From Verrucomicrobiota bacterium (lineage in GTDB: Bacteria > Verrucomicrobiota > Verrucomicrobiia > Limisphaerales > UBA11320): a stretch of DNA of 64,000 nt. The stretch is from assembly GCA_016199985.1 (NCBI GenBank), contig JACQFQ010000028.1:26741-90740 (forward strand), read 5' to 3'. Every line of letters starts with the position of its first letter. The stretch's first letter is position 1. The notes beneath the pieces were generated by a model. The model saw only the letters and a program-made list of their open reading frames with translations. It ran no database searches and was not told where the DNA came from. This document shows positions 28,560 to 36,383 of the stretch, piece by piece. Position numbers and translations under genes: made by a program.

Positions 28560-29446
28560 GTCCTCCGACGCGCTCCTTTCCTCGCGACCGCCCAGCCGCA
28601 AATCAACACCACGGCAAAGGCCGCCCAGCCGTCCTGGATTCGCGCGCCGCCCCACACCGCCGTCGAAGCCCCCGCGCGCGGATGAGTGATCGCGCCGTAA
28701 ACCTTGATCCAGAACACCCAGCCCGCGTGCAGCCCCATCGAGGCGTAGAGACTTCCGGTCGAGTGCGCCAGGCTCGCGAGAATCGCCCCCACGAGGAACA
28801 GCGTGAGGAATCCGGGGAACAGAGCCTGGGGATCCGTGAACCCGCCGAGCATCGCCCCCAACGTCGCGAGCCCCGAGTTCCAGGTCACGACCGGGGGCTC
28901 CGGCGTTCGGGCGAAGAAGTGGACGATGGAGTAGACCGCGCTGCTGACCGCGAGGGCGCCGACGAATCCCAGCTCCGGCTTCAACCGAATGAAGAGCACG
29001 CCGCGAAAAAGGGTTTCCTCCAGGGCGGCGATGGCGATCGCCGAGAGCAGCGCCGTCATGGACGCGTTCAGGAACGCCCCCAGCGGCATCTGATCGTTCA
29101 GCGCGCGCGCGCCCACAACCACGCTCAGCGCCGCGACCAGAGCCAGGGAAACAAACCCCAGTCCAAACCCGCGCCAAAGATCCCCGCCCCTGCCCCAGGG
29201 CGATGTCAGGCCGATGGATGACGGGCCTTTCACGCCGGAGGCCTTCAGCCACGGCCACAAGGCGAGAACCGCGATCACGTACAGGCCGCGGGACACATAG
29301 CGATGGAAAGGCTGGGACGCGATGGACTGAAAGAACTTTCCGTGAGGCGCCAGAGCCTGGAATCCCCAGTACAGCCAAGGCGCCAGCAGGGCGGCGCCTA
29401 AAAACACTCCCATGAGATAAAGAATCAACGCGCGAAGCGAACGCAC
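28556..29446 (-). CDS. CPBP family intramembrane metalloprotease (Abi/CAAX protease-like)
   Basis: A 296-residue polytopic membrane protein. The CPBP motifs are visible: motif 1 ALEETLFRGVLFIRL with the EExxxR glutamates and arginine, motif 2 IVHFFAR, and motif 3 GLHAGWVFWIK with a conserved His. About eight hydrophobic segments can be read. Members cleave prenylated or signal-peptide-like membrane substrates; some are bacteriocin-immunity proteins. The start is a GTG at 29446, exactly 6 nt after a TAGCGT -10-like box, so the mRNA may be leaderless. It forms a two-gene operon with comF. Confidence 0.88.
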   Translation of the reverse strand: MRSLRALILYLMGVFLGAALLAPWLYWGFQALAPHGKFFQSIASQPFHRYVSRGLYVIAVLALWPWLKASGVKGPSSIGLTSPWGRGGDLWRGFGLGFVSLALVAALSVVVGARALNDQMPLGAFLNASMTALLSAIAIAALEETLFRGVLFIRLKPELGFVGALAVSSAVYSIVHFFARTPEPPVVTWNSGLATLGAMLGGFTDPQALFPGFLTLFLVGAILASLAHSTGSLYASMGLHAGWVFWIKVYGAITHPRAGASTAVWGGARIQDGWAAFAVVLICGWAVARKGARRRT

Positions 29447-29452
29447 CGGCGG

Positions 29453-29480
29453 ACGCTAACAGTCGACGGCTCGGTGACAA
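29453..29480 (-). promoter_or_regulatory. Promoter of the CPBP-comF operon, probably leaderless
   Basis: TTGTCA (29480-29475, five of six consensus), a 16-nt spacer and TAGCGT (29458-29453). Only six bases (CCGCCG) separate the -10 box from the GTG start codon, so the expected first transcribed base is the start codon itself. Confidence 0.5.
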
Positions 29481-29643
29481 TCCAGAATCAAGGCCTGGGC
29501 GGCGCAATTCCCGGTTTGAAGTCCGCCACACGCCTTCGCCATCCAAGCTTCTCCCCCGCGGAACAAAGGGACGGGGAGAAAAACCGCGACGCTCTCCCCT
29601 TGAGGCGTCGGAACGAGAGCAGCCGTCTGGACAATCCTCCCGC

Positions 29644-29672
29644 TTGCGCCCGTCGTGGCGCCATGCTAGGTA
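29644..29672 (+). promoter_or_regulatory. Candidate promoter of the Ser/Thr kinase gene
   Basis: TTGCGC (29644-29649), 17-nt spacer, TAGGTA (29667-29672). It predicts a transcript start near 29679. Upstream, around 29550-29585, TTCTCCCC and GGGGAGAA form an 8-bp inverted repeat of unknown role in the divergent spacer. Confidence 0.35.
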
Positions 29673-29747
29673 GCCTGCGCCATGGGCTGAATCGGATCCC
29701 CGCCAGCGCAGCAGATGGGATCGGCCGAAAGTCGTGGTGAAGAAACA

Positions 29748-30605
29748 ATGCCCTTCGAAGACGCCAGCTCGCAGCGAATTGAGCCATGCCGAAAGCCTGG
29801 CGCGTTCGGACGATTCTACCTCCAGGAGCTCGTGAACAGCGGCGGCATGGCCGACATCTTTCTCGCGACCGATGACGCCAAGAACATCCGTGCGATGCGG
29901 TTGCTGCGCCCCACCTCCCTGCTCGACTTCGCCACGCGCTCGCGTTTCGTCCGAGGCTGCGAAATCCTCTCGCAAATTCACAACCACGATTACGTCATCG
30001 GCTACCACAGCCATGGCAAGGCCGAGGGAATCCACTATTGCGAAATGGAATACGTGGAGGGCTGGAACCTGAAGCAGCTGCTGTTCACGAGGGACGAACT
30101 GCTCCAGGAGTCTGTGGGAAACATCCTGATCGACATGGCCATCGCGCTGGAGCATGTGCACGACAGCGGATTCATGCACCTGGACTTCAAGCCCGAAAAC
30201 GTCCTGGTCAATCGCAGCGGACATGTCCGCCTCGTGGACTTCGATCTCGCGCAGCCCAAACCTGACAGCCCGCAAAAGCAATCCAAGAATCCCGGAACGC
30301 CGGCTTATATGGCGCCGGAGCAGCTGAAGCGCGAGGGCATTGACCATCGCGTCGACATCTTCGCCTTCGGCGTGACGGCGTACGAGCTCCTGACCGGACA
30401 GAAACCGTTTCCCGGCGACAACGCCGACGAGATCCTGCGTCGCCAGCTGGACGGCAGCCTCCGATCCGCGGAGGACATCAACCCCGCGCTGCCGCCGGGC
30501 CTGTCGAAACTCGTGATGAAGTGCCTGGATAAGGATCCCGATCGCCGCTATCCGATCATGAGCGTCGCCGTTCTGGATCTGCAGAACATGCTTTACGTGG
30601 ACTGA
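29748..30605 (+). CDS. Hanks-type Ser/Thr protein kinase with altered key residues
   Basis: About 285 residues (296 from an in-frame ATG at 29715), a single soluble kinase domain with no membrane segment. The glycine loop reads LVNSGGMADIFLA. The strand that normally ends in AxK reads RAMRLL, with Arg where the ATP-binding Lys should be. The catalytic loop HLDFKPENVLVN keeps Asp, Lys and Asn. The metal-binding DFG is DFD (LVDFDLAQ), and the APE motif is normal (YMAPEQL). The helix-C Glu appears present (FVRGCEILSQ). The altered Lys and Gly may reduce or change activity, but the Asp residues needed for catalysis remain. The glycosyltransferase gene follows 64 bp downstream in the same direction and could be under its control. 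Confidence 0.85.
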   Translation: MPFEDASSQRIEPCRKPGAFGRFYLQELVNSGGMADIFLATDDAKNIRAMRLLRPTSLLDFATRSRFVRGCEILSQIHNHDYVIGYHSHGKAEGIHYCEMEYVEGWNLKQLLFTRDELLQESVGNILIDMAIALEHVHDSGFMHLDFKPENVLVNRSGHVRLVDFDLAQPKPDSPQKQSKNPGTPAYMAPEQLKREGIDHRVDIFAFGVTAYELLTGQKPFPGDNADEILRRQLDGSLRSAEDINPALPPGLSKLVMKCLDKDPDRRYPIMSVAVLDLQNMLYVD

Positions 30606-30669
30606 CAGGGCGCGGTAGTCCTGTTTCTTTCTTGTTGATGATCCGGCCCTCATTTCCAGTCTGATCCCG

Positions 30670-33219
30670 ATGGCCATGGCAGCGAACGCCAGCAAGTCGG
30701 ATCGTGTGCGCCTCGATGGAAAGTGCTTCCGGCTCGGAGCGAGGAAGTTTCATCCCAAGGGCGTGACGTATGGGCCGTTCGCGCCGAACGCCGCCGGCGA
30801 TCCCCTGCCCGAGCCCGCGGCGGCCCGCCGGGATTTCGAGCTGATCCGCCAGCTCGGCTGCAACCTGATCCGGGTCTACCATGTGCCGCCGCGATGGCTG
30901 CTCGATCTGGCTGAGGAGTTCCAGGTGAAGGTGTTCGTGGACGTGCCCTGGAGCAAGCATCTGTGTTTCCTCGATGATCCCAGGCCGCGCGAGGAGGCCC
31001 GCGAGGCGGTGCGCGACGCCGTCGTGGCCTGCGCGGGACATCCGGCGATCTTCGGCGTGAGCGTGGTGAACGAGATCGCCGCCGATATCGTGCGCTGGAG
31101 CGGCGCAAGAGCGGTCGAGGATTTCATCGATGAGCTGATCGCGGAGGCCAAGGCCGTCGACCCCGACTGCCTCTGCACCTTCGCAAACTATCCGCCCACG
31201 GAGTTTCTCCGTCCGCGTCATCTGGACTTTCTCTGCTTCAACGTCTACCTGCACAATCGCCAGCCCTTCGAAAACTATCTCGCGAGGCTCCAGATGATCG
31301 CCGACGCCCAGCCGCTGCTGATCGGGGAGTTTGGGATCGACTCCATCCGGGAGGGCGAGGCCCTGAAATGCGACATCCTCCAGTGGCACGTCGAGGCCGT
31401 GTTCCGCGCGGGGCTAGCGGGAACGATCCTCTTCAGCTTCACGGACTCCTGGCACAAGGACGGACGCGAAGTCGAAGGCTGGGGGATGGGGCTCACCGAC
31501 AGGGAGCGAAACCCCAAGCCCTCCTTCCACGCGGCGCAGCGACAGTTCGCCGTCGCGCCCTACTTCCCGCTGCCGCGATATCCCAAGGTGTCCGTCGTCG
31601 TCGCCTGCTACAACGGCGCGAAAACTCTCAAGGCCTGCCTCGATTCGCTGACCACGCTCCACTATCCCGCCTACGAGGTCATCCTCGTGGATGACGGCTC
31701 GACCGACAGCACCCCGCTGATCGCGCAGCTCTACAAAAACGTGCGTTACCTGCGCCACATCAACCAGGGGCTCTCTTTCGCGCGGAACAGCGGCATCCGG
31801 GAGGCGGAGGGCGAGATCATCGCGTTCACGGACGCCGACTGCCGGGCGGACGAGGACTGGCTCTATCACATCGTCGGGGATTTGTTGTCCGGCGGATTCG
31901 CGGGGATCGGCGGCCACAATCTGCTGCCGCCCGATGACGCGCCCGTGGCGGCCGCGGTGATGGCCTCTCCCGGCGGACCCGCGCACGTGATGCTGAACGA
32001 CCGCGAGGCCGAGCATATTCCCGGCTGCAACATGGCGTTCTACAAATGGGCGCTGACGGAGATCGGCGGGTTCGACCCGGTGTTTCGCACAGCGGGCGAC
32101 GATGTCGATGTCTGCTGGCGACTCCAGCAGCGAGGGTATCGGCTCGGGTTCAGCCCCGCGGGCTTCGTGTGGCATTACCGCCGATCCACCCTGGCCGCTT
32201 ACCTGAAACAACAGCGCGGCTACGGCGACGCGGAGGCCCTGCTTGTGCGCAAGCATCCGGAGAATTTCAACGCCATCGGCGCCAGCATATGGCGCGGACG
32301 CATCTACGCGCCGGTGCGATTGGGCATTCTTCTCAGGCCGGCGATGATCTATCGGGGCCCCTTCGCCGCGGGGTTGTTTCAAACGCTGTACGAGCCAAAG
32401 CCCGTGGCGGTGATGGGGTTCTTCATCAGTCTGGAATACCATCTCCTCGTCACGATCCCGTGCTTCGTCCTCTCGGTCGCCTTTCCGAGCATGCTGAGCC
32501 TCGCCTGCACCGCGATGCTGCTCTCGGTGGCGGTCTGCGTCATGGCCGGCGCCCAGGCGGAGCTTCGCGCGGGACAAGCGCGGATCTGGTCGCGGCCTCT
32601 GGTCGCGCTCCTTTTCTTTCTCCAGCCCGTGGTCCGTGGATTCGCCCGATACCGCGGCCGCATCAGCATCCCCAATGCCCCCCCCGACAACTGGGCCCGA
32701 CACGAGGCGCTCGAACGCATGTCGAAGGGCCGAGGCTTCGACGATGTGTGCTACTGGTCCTCCGTCGGATTGGACAGGCACACGTTCGTGCAGAGCATTC
32801 TCCGATGCCTCGATCAGCAGGGATGGCAGAGCAAGAGCGACACCGGCTGGAGCGACTGCGACGTCGAAATCTACGGGAATCGCTGGAGCCACTGCCAGAT
32901 CACGACCGTGTCGGAGTCCGTCGTCGCGGGATTGGTTCGCTGCCGCCTGCGACCGCTGATGTCGCTCCCCGCGAAGCTGCTCCTGGGCGCGTTCCTCAGC
33001 CTCGAGTGGATCATCATCGGCATTCTGCAGGACGAGTACCCTTGGATCTGGCTTATCCTATTGTCCCTTCCGCTGCTCGCCTGGTGGCTGGAGCAGGAGA
33101 AGCGGGACCTCCAGAGGCTCGTCGCCGCGTTCCTCGACGAGGTCGCCCGAGGCCATGGGATGGATCGCGTTCGCTGGGATGTGACGCGTCAAAAGCTGGA
33201 GAAAGAGGCCGCGGGTTGA
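30670..33219 (+). CDS. Fusion of glycoside-hydrolase-like TIM barrel and family 2 glycosyltransferase with membrane segments
   Basis: An 849-residue protein. Residues ~12-295 resemble a clan GH-A barrel (GH2/GH5-like): FHPKGVTYGPF at the start, FGVSVVNEIAAD with the acid/base Glu after Asn, and LLIGEFGIDS with a candidate nucleophile Glu. Residues ~305-560 form a GT2 domain: VSVVVACYNGAKTL, VILVDDGSTDSTP, FTDADCRADEDW (DxD-like) and the acceptor-side region GGFDPVFRTAGDDVDVCWRLQQRG. The remainder has hydrophobic segments (HLLVTIPCFVLSVAF, AMLLSVAVCVMAGA, LEWIIIGIL, WIWLILLSLPLLAWW), so the enzyme is membrane-attached and may export a polysaccharide. Combined making and trimming of a surface glycan is an inference. 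An ATG two codons downstream is an alternative start. Confidence 0.85.
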   Translation: MAMAANASKSDRVRLDGKCFRLGARKFHPKGVTYGPFAPNAAGDPLPEPAAARRDFELIRQLGCNLIRVYHVPPRWLLDLAEEFQVKVFVDVPWSKHLCFLDDPRPREEAREAVRDAVVACAGHPAIFGVSVVNEIAADIVRWSGARAVEDFIDELIAEAKAVDPDCLCTFANYPPTEFLRPRHLDFLCFNVYLHNRQPFENYLARLQMIADAQPLLIGEFGIDSIREGEALKCDILQWHVEAVFRAGLAGTILFSFTDSWHKDGREVEGWGMGLTDRERNPKPSFHAAQRQFAVAPYFPLPRYPKVSVVVACYNGAKTLKACLDSLTTLHYPAYEVILVDDGSTDSTPLIAQLYKNVRYLRHINQGLSFARNSGIREAEGEIIAFTDADCRADEDWLYHIVGDLLSGGFAGIGGHNLLPPDDAPVAAAVMASPGGPAHVMLNDREAEHIPGCNMAFYKWALTEIGGFDPVFRTAGDDVDVCWRLQQRGYRLGFSPAGFVWHYRRSTLAAYLKQQRGYGDAEALLVRKHPENFNAIGASIWRGRIYAPVRLGILLRPAMIYRGPFAAGLFQTLYEPKPVAVMGFFISLEYHLLVTIPCFVLSVAFPSMLSLACTAMLLSVAVCVMAGAQAELRAGQARIWSRPLVALLFFLQPVVRGFARYRGRISIPNAPPDNWARHEALERMSKGRGFDDVCYWSSVGLDRHTFVQSILRCLDQQGWQSKSDTGWSDCDVEIYGNRWSHCQITTVSESVVAGLVRCRLRPLMSLPAKLLLGAFLSLEWIIIGILQDEYPWIWLILLSLPLLAWWLEQEKRDLQRLVAAFLDEVARGHGMDRVRWDVTRQKLEKEAAG

Positions 33220-33374
33220 GATGCGGACGAAATCCGCGACCTCCACAGATTTCCTGAAAGATTCGGCCCTGGTTTCCGTATTAACTCATGCGAGGGCCAT
33301 GAGGCACTTCGCGGAATCAACCGGCAGATGGCAAAAAACTCCATACAAAGCCGGACCTGATTTGAAAACAAATG

Positions 33375-33392
33375 TCTGCCCGTGTGGGCAGA
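33375..33392 (-). terminator. Rho-independent terminator of the permease/ATPase operon
   Basis: TCTGCCC (33375-33381) and GGGCAGA (33386-33392) form a perfect 7-bp stem with a GTGT loop. Read on the reverse strand it is followed by CATTTGTTTTC, a U-rich tail, about 57 nt after the stop of the ABC ATPase gene. Confidence 0.6.
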
Positions 33393-33393
33393 T

Positions 33394-33442
33394 CGCGGGT
33401 CTTGGCGCTAGATCTATCTCTGTGTGTGCTCCAAGACCCGCG
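33394..33442 (+). terminator. Large terminator hairpin after the glycosyltransferase gene
   Basis: CGCGGGTCTTGG (33394-33405) and CCAAGACCCGCG (33431-33442) are perfect 12-bp inverted copies around a 25-nt loop, followed on the forward strand by TTAATTTT. It lies between convergent genes and immediately after the ATPase stop on the other strand, so it may act in both directions. Confidence 0.65.
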
Positions 33443-33448
33443 TTAATT

Positions 33449-34219
33449 TTAAACCGGCCCGGCGTGAGTCGTCGCCCAGCCTTCGAGCGAGGACGCGTCG
33501 TCAAGGACCCGGAATTGTCCGCCCGCCAGTGTCGCATACCGCCGTCCCGGCGCGCGCCAGACGGGAAGATCGTCGCAGGTGACAATGACGGTGAGGCGAC
33601 GATAGCCCAGCAGCGGATGGCCTTCGGAAACCCGCCCCAAAAACTGAACCCACCAGCGGACATCCTGCGGATCCAATCCGCTGAGAGGATTGTCGACGAG
33701 CAGGATCTCGGGTTGGAGGCTGCAGGCCCGCGCCAGGCCCGCGCGCTGGGCCCAGTTGCGGCTGACCGCGCCGCCAGGACGCTCGGCGACGGACTCGAGC
33801 CCCGTCGCCGCCAGCCACTCGCCAAGCTTCGGCAGCACATCCGAGTGCTGCGCGTCGTGGTGGTATCGGAGAGGAAGCGAGATGTTCTCCGCCACGCTGA
33901 GGTGGCGAAGCAGCAGCCCCCCGCCGTGAACCAGGCCGACCTTCAGCCGCTGCGCGGGCAACTGCTCCGGCGAAACATCCAACCACGAGGTCCCCAGAAC
34001 TTTCACGCTCCCCCGCGCTGGCGGGAAGAGGCCGGCGATGCTGGACAACAGACTGGTCTTCCCGCTGCCCATCAATCCGCCCACAGCCCAGAACTCCCCG
34101 GCGGCCACCTTCCAATGAATCCCGGTAAGCGACGGCTCGCGCCCCGAAGCGCCCCCCCAGCACTCGACATCGGTCAACTCGACCGCGAACTCGGATGAAT
34201 CGGGAGCGGGGCTGGGCAT
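33449..34219 (-). CDS. MlaF-like ABC transporter ATP-binding protein with degenerate catalytic motifs
   Basis: A 256-residue ATPase partner of the MlaE-type permease, with which it overlaps by one base (TGATG). Walker A is intact (GLMGSGKTSLL) and the D-loop is normal (SGLDP). Other motifs deviate strongly: the Q-loop Gln is His (VGLVHGGG), the LSGGx signature reads VSRNW (GGAVSRNWAQRAGLARA), the catalytic Glu after Walker B is Asn (ILLVDNPLSG), and the switch His is Cys (VTCDDLP). In this family each of these residues matters for ATP hydrolysis, so the protein may bind but hardly hydrolyse ATP. The frame is open upstream inside the permease gene, but the ATG at 34219 is the natural coupled start. 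Confidence 0.85.
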   Translation of the reverse strand: MPSPAPDSSEFAVELTDVECWGGASGREPSLTGIHWKVAAGEFWAVGGLMGSGKTSLLSSIAGLFPPARGSVKVLGTSWLDVSPEQLPAQRLKVGLVHGGGLLLRHLSVAENISLPLRYHHDAQHSDVLPKLGEWLAATGLESVAERPGGAVSRNWAQRAGLARACSLQPEILLVDNPLSGLDPQDVRWWVQFLGRVSEGHPLLGYRRLTVIVTCDDLPVWRAPGRRYATLAGGQFRVLDDASSLEGWATTHAGPV

Positions 34220-35079
34220 CAGAGCAAAAGAAAGGCGAGGAAGAAGAGGGCGTCCACGATCACGCAAAAGATCACGCCCTGGGTCAATGCCCGCGCGCCG
34301 GCGCGGGGCAGATCCTCGACGGACATCGGCTTGCCAAGGCCGTGATAGCACACCACCAGCGCGATGATTACCCCAAACGCGGAAGACTTGAGCCCCAAAG
34401 CGACAAAGTCCATCGGACGCAACGCGGCCGCGAACTGGGCGAGATAGGCGCTGGGAAGGATCGGGACATTCTGCAGGAAGGCCCAAAGAAACCCGCTCAG
34501 CAAGGCCACGACCACCACATACACCGTGAGGCAGAATACGCCTAGCGTGACTCCGGCGATCCGCGGGATGACCAGATAGTGGATGGGATCGATGCCGAGA
34601 AGCTCCAGGGCCTCGACCTCGCGGGAAGCTCGCGCCATGCCCAATTCAATCACATTGGCGGTGCCCGCCCGGGTGAGAACGATGATCGCCGCCAACAGCG
34701 GCCCGAGCTCCCGGACAACCACCGACACCATCACAACTCCTAGGAATTGGGGAGCGCCGACGCGGCTCGTAAAGTAGACGGTTTGTCCGATGATAAGAAG
34801 TCCGAGCGCGAAGGCGAGGAACAGGGCGATAGGCAGCATGGCCACCCCGGATCGCAGCACTTGGTCCCAGATGAGCGGATGAATGACTCGCGAAGCGACA
34901 CGGCGCTTGGTGATCAGGACGCCCAGCGAGATCAACCCAAAGGCGAGAATGCCGCGGACACTCGCCCCAAAGTCGATGATCCGTTTCCCCACCCATCGCA
35001 CATAGGAAGCGGGCAGGTGCTGCACCGTCGCGACGGCGAGCCTCGCCTCCACAAACTTGGCGCTTGTTTCAGTCGACAC
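34219..35079 (-). CDS. MlaE-type ABC transporter permease
   Basis: A 286-residue membrane protein of the MlaE (TTG2B/YrbE) family, which with MCE proteins moves phospholipids between the membranes of diderm bacteria. Characteristic stretches are VRELGPLLAAIIVLTRAG, the cytoplasmic coupling helix region MARASREVEALELLGIDP, and the C-terminal MDFVALGLKSSAFGVIIALVVCYHG. Five to six membrane segments are visible. The start is a GTG at 35079, six nucleotides after TAGTTT. The gene pair lacks an MCE/MlaD partner in the window, so the periplasmic component must be encoded elsewhere or be absent. Confidence 0.88.
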   Translation of the reverse strand: MSTETSAKFVEARLAVATVQHLPASYVRWVGKRIIDFGASVRGILAFGLISLGVLITKRRVASRVIHPLIWDQVLRSGVAMLPIALFLAFALGLLIIGQTVYFTSRVGAPQFLGVVMVSVVVRELGPLLAAIIVLTRAGTANVIELGMARASREVEALELLGIDPIHYLVIPRIAGVTLGVFCLTVYVVVVALLSGFLWAFLQNVPILPSAYLAQFAAALRPMDFVALGLKSSAFGVIIALVVCYHGLGKPMSVEDLPRAGARALTQGVIFCVIVDALFFLAFLLL

Positions 35080-35085
35080 GCCCGA

Positions 35086-35091
35086 AAACTA
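35086..35091 (-). promoter_or_regulatory. -10-like box directly before the permease GTG
   Basis: TAGTTT (35091-35086) followed by six bases (TCGGGC) and the GTG start, the same geometry as at 29453 and 63680. A good -35 box is not visible (ATTCCT at 17 nt), so confidence is low. Confidence 0.3.
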
Positions 35092-35139
35092 ACAAGAGCC
35101 GCCTCAAAAGGAATCGGAATCTCTGTTCCCTGAAGAGGC

Positions 35140-36270
35140 TCAGAGCGGCCGGCCGATAACGCTCAGGATCACCTCGGCGTAGAGTCGATGGCCATAATCG
35201 TTCGGATGGTTCAGTCCGTTTCCTGAAAGGTCCATGTGCTTCTTGCGTCCCTCGATCGCCGTCCACCTCTCCGTCGCGTTCGCGAAAGCGATTCCGGGGC
35301 CGGCGAGCTTCGCCAGCGCGTCGGCGTATTTCGGATACAAATCGGGAGCGGCGTGGACCCATTCGCTGTTCGCCGTCATGGACGAAACAAGGAGGACGGC
35401 GCACTCTGGCAACGCGGTTCTCACGGACGCGGCCATTTCTCGGGTGATCCTGGAGAACTCCTCCGGCGAACGCCGGCCCGACGCGTCGTTCATGCCAAAG
35501 GCGATCAGCACGAGGTCGGGCTTGTCAGCGATGACGTCCTCCATCCGCGTGAGGCCCCAATTCGAGTCCATGCCGCTGACCGACAGATTGGTCAAAGCCA
35601 CCTTGCCACCGAAGCGCTGCTCAAGCCCGCGAGCGACGAGATCGGGATAGCCCGGTTGGAGGGGCGCCACGCCCGAGATCGCCGAGGCGTCGGCGCCCGT
35701 GGAGATACTGTCTCCCAGCATGACAAACCTGACGGGCTGCCTCGACCGCAACCGGGCGCGCAGCGCTCCCAATTGCGAATCTGGCGCCGTGACGACCGGG
35801 GGCGCCTGCCATTCTTCATCGCTGGAGTAGTCCGCGAGACACTGCAAATCGTGCATGACTCGGCCGGGCCCGAAGAACATCCAGGCCTCGCTGCCGCGCT
35901 GATGCCGATAAGCATTCGGCGAGTTCGCGGGCGGATGCAGCTCGGCGGTCGTCTTGAATGGAATGTGCGAATCGACGGTCAACGTCAGCGCGCGGCTCCC
36001 GGGTTGCCAGACGAAATCGCGGCCGGCCTCGAAGACAATGGCGCCATCCGCGCTGGTCAAATGGGGCGCTTGGGAAGGCGCGCGCAGCAAGTTCGCCGTC
36101 GCCGCCGTTTTGGAGTCGCCGGAGAAGAACAGCGGTTCGTTCGTAATGGCGTGGCTCGCTGGCCGCGTTTCCGCGGCGATGGCGGAGTGGCGGGGGAACT
36201 CCGCGAACAGGGCCGCGAAAGCGATCGAAAGGCCAATTCGGAGAACGTGAGAGAGGCGTGCTGTGGACAT
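35140..36270 (-). CDS. Exported SGNH/GDSL-type hydrolase
   Basis: About 376 residues with a signal peptide (VLRIGLSIAFAALFAEFP). An N-terminal beta-rich module (~residues 30-190) precedes an SGNH hydrolase domain. All four blocks are present: block I FVMLGDSISTGAD with the nucleophile Ser, block II NLSVSGMDSNWG, block III IAFGMNDASG, and block V LNHPNDYGH with the Asp/His pair. Such enzymes remove acetyl or acyl esters from carbohydrates. The start at 36270 (MSTARLSHV) was chosen because the signal sequence follows directly; the frame stays open upstream. The Gfo/Idh/MocA gene lies 113 bp upstream in the same direction, so both may act on an imported or surface glycan. Confidence 0.85.
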   Translation of the reverse strand: MSTARLSHVLRIGLSIAFAALFAEFPRHSAIAAETRPASHAITNEPLFFSGDSKTAATANLLRAPSQAPHLTSADGAIVFEAGRDFVWQPGSRALTLTVDSHIPFKTTAELHPPANSPNAYRHQRGSEAWMFFGPGRVMHDLQCLADYSSDEEWQAPPVVTAPDSQLGALRARLRSRQPVRFVMLGDSISTGADASAISGVAPLQPGYPDLVARGLEQRFGGKVALTNLSVSGMDSNWGLTRMEDVIADKPDLVLIAFGMNDASGRRSPEEFSRITREMAASVRTALPECAVLLVSSMTANSEWVHAAPDLYPKYADALAKLAGPGIAFANATERWTAIEGRKKHMDLSGNGLNHPNDYGHRLYAEVILSVIGRPL

Positions 36271-36383
36271 GAGTGGATGAATGCTTTGAGCCGACGCGAT
36301 CGTCGCGTCATGGGCAACAATGCCAATGACGGGACCGTAAGCGAGGTCTGGCGGGAATGGGAAGCCTGCGCGCAACCGGAGCG

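Noticed and set aside
28560..30695. Extension of the ComF frame upstream to a 955-residue protein
   Set aside because: The upstream part lies out of frame across the CPBP gene and antisense to the kinase and has no protein-like motifs; the ATG at 28559 has a standard ATGA overlap.
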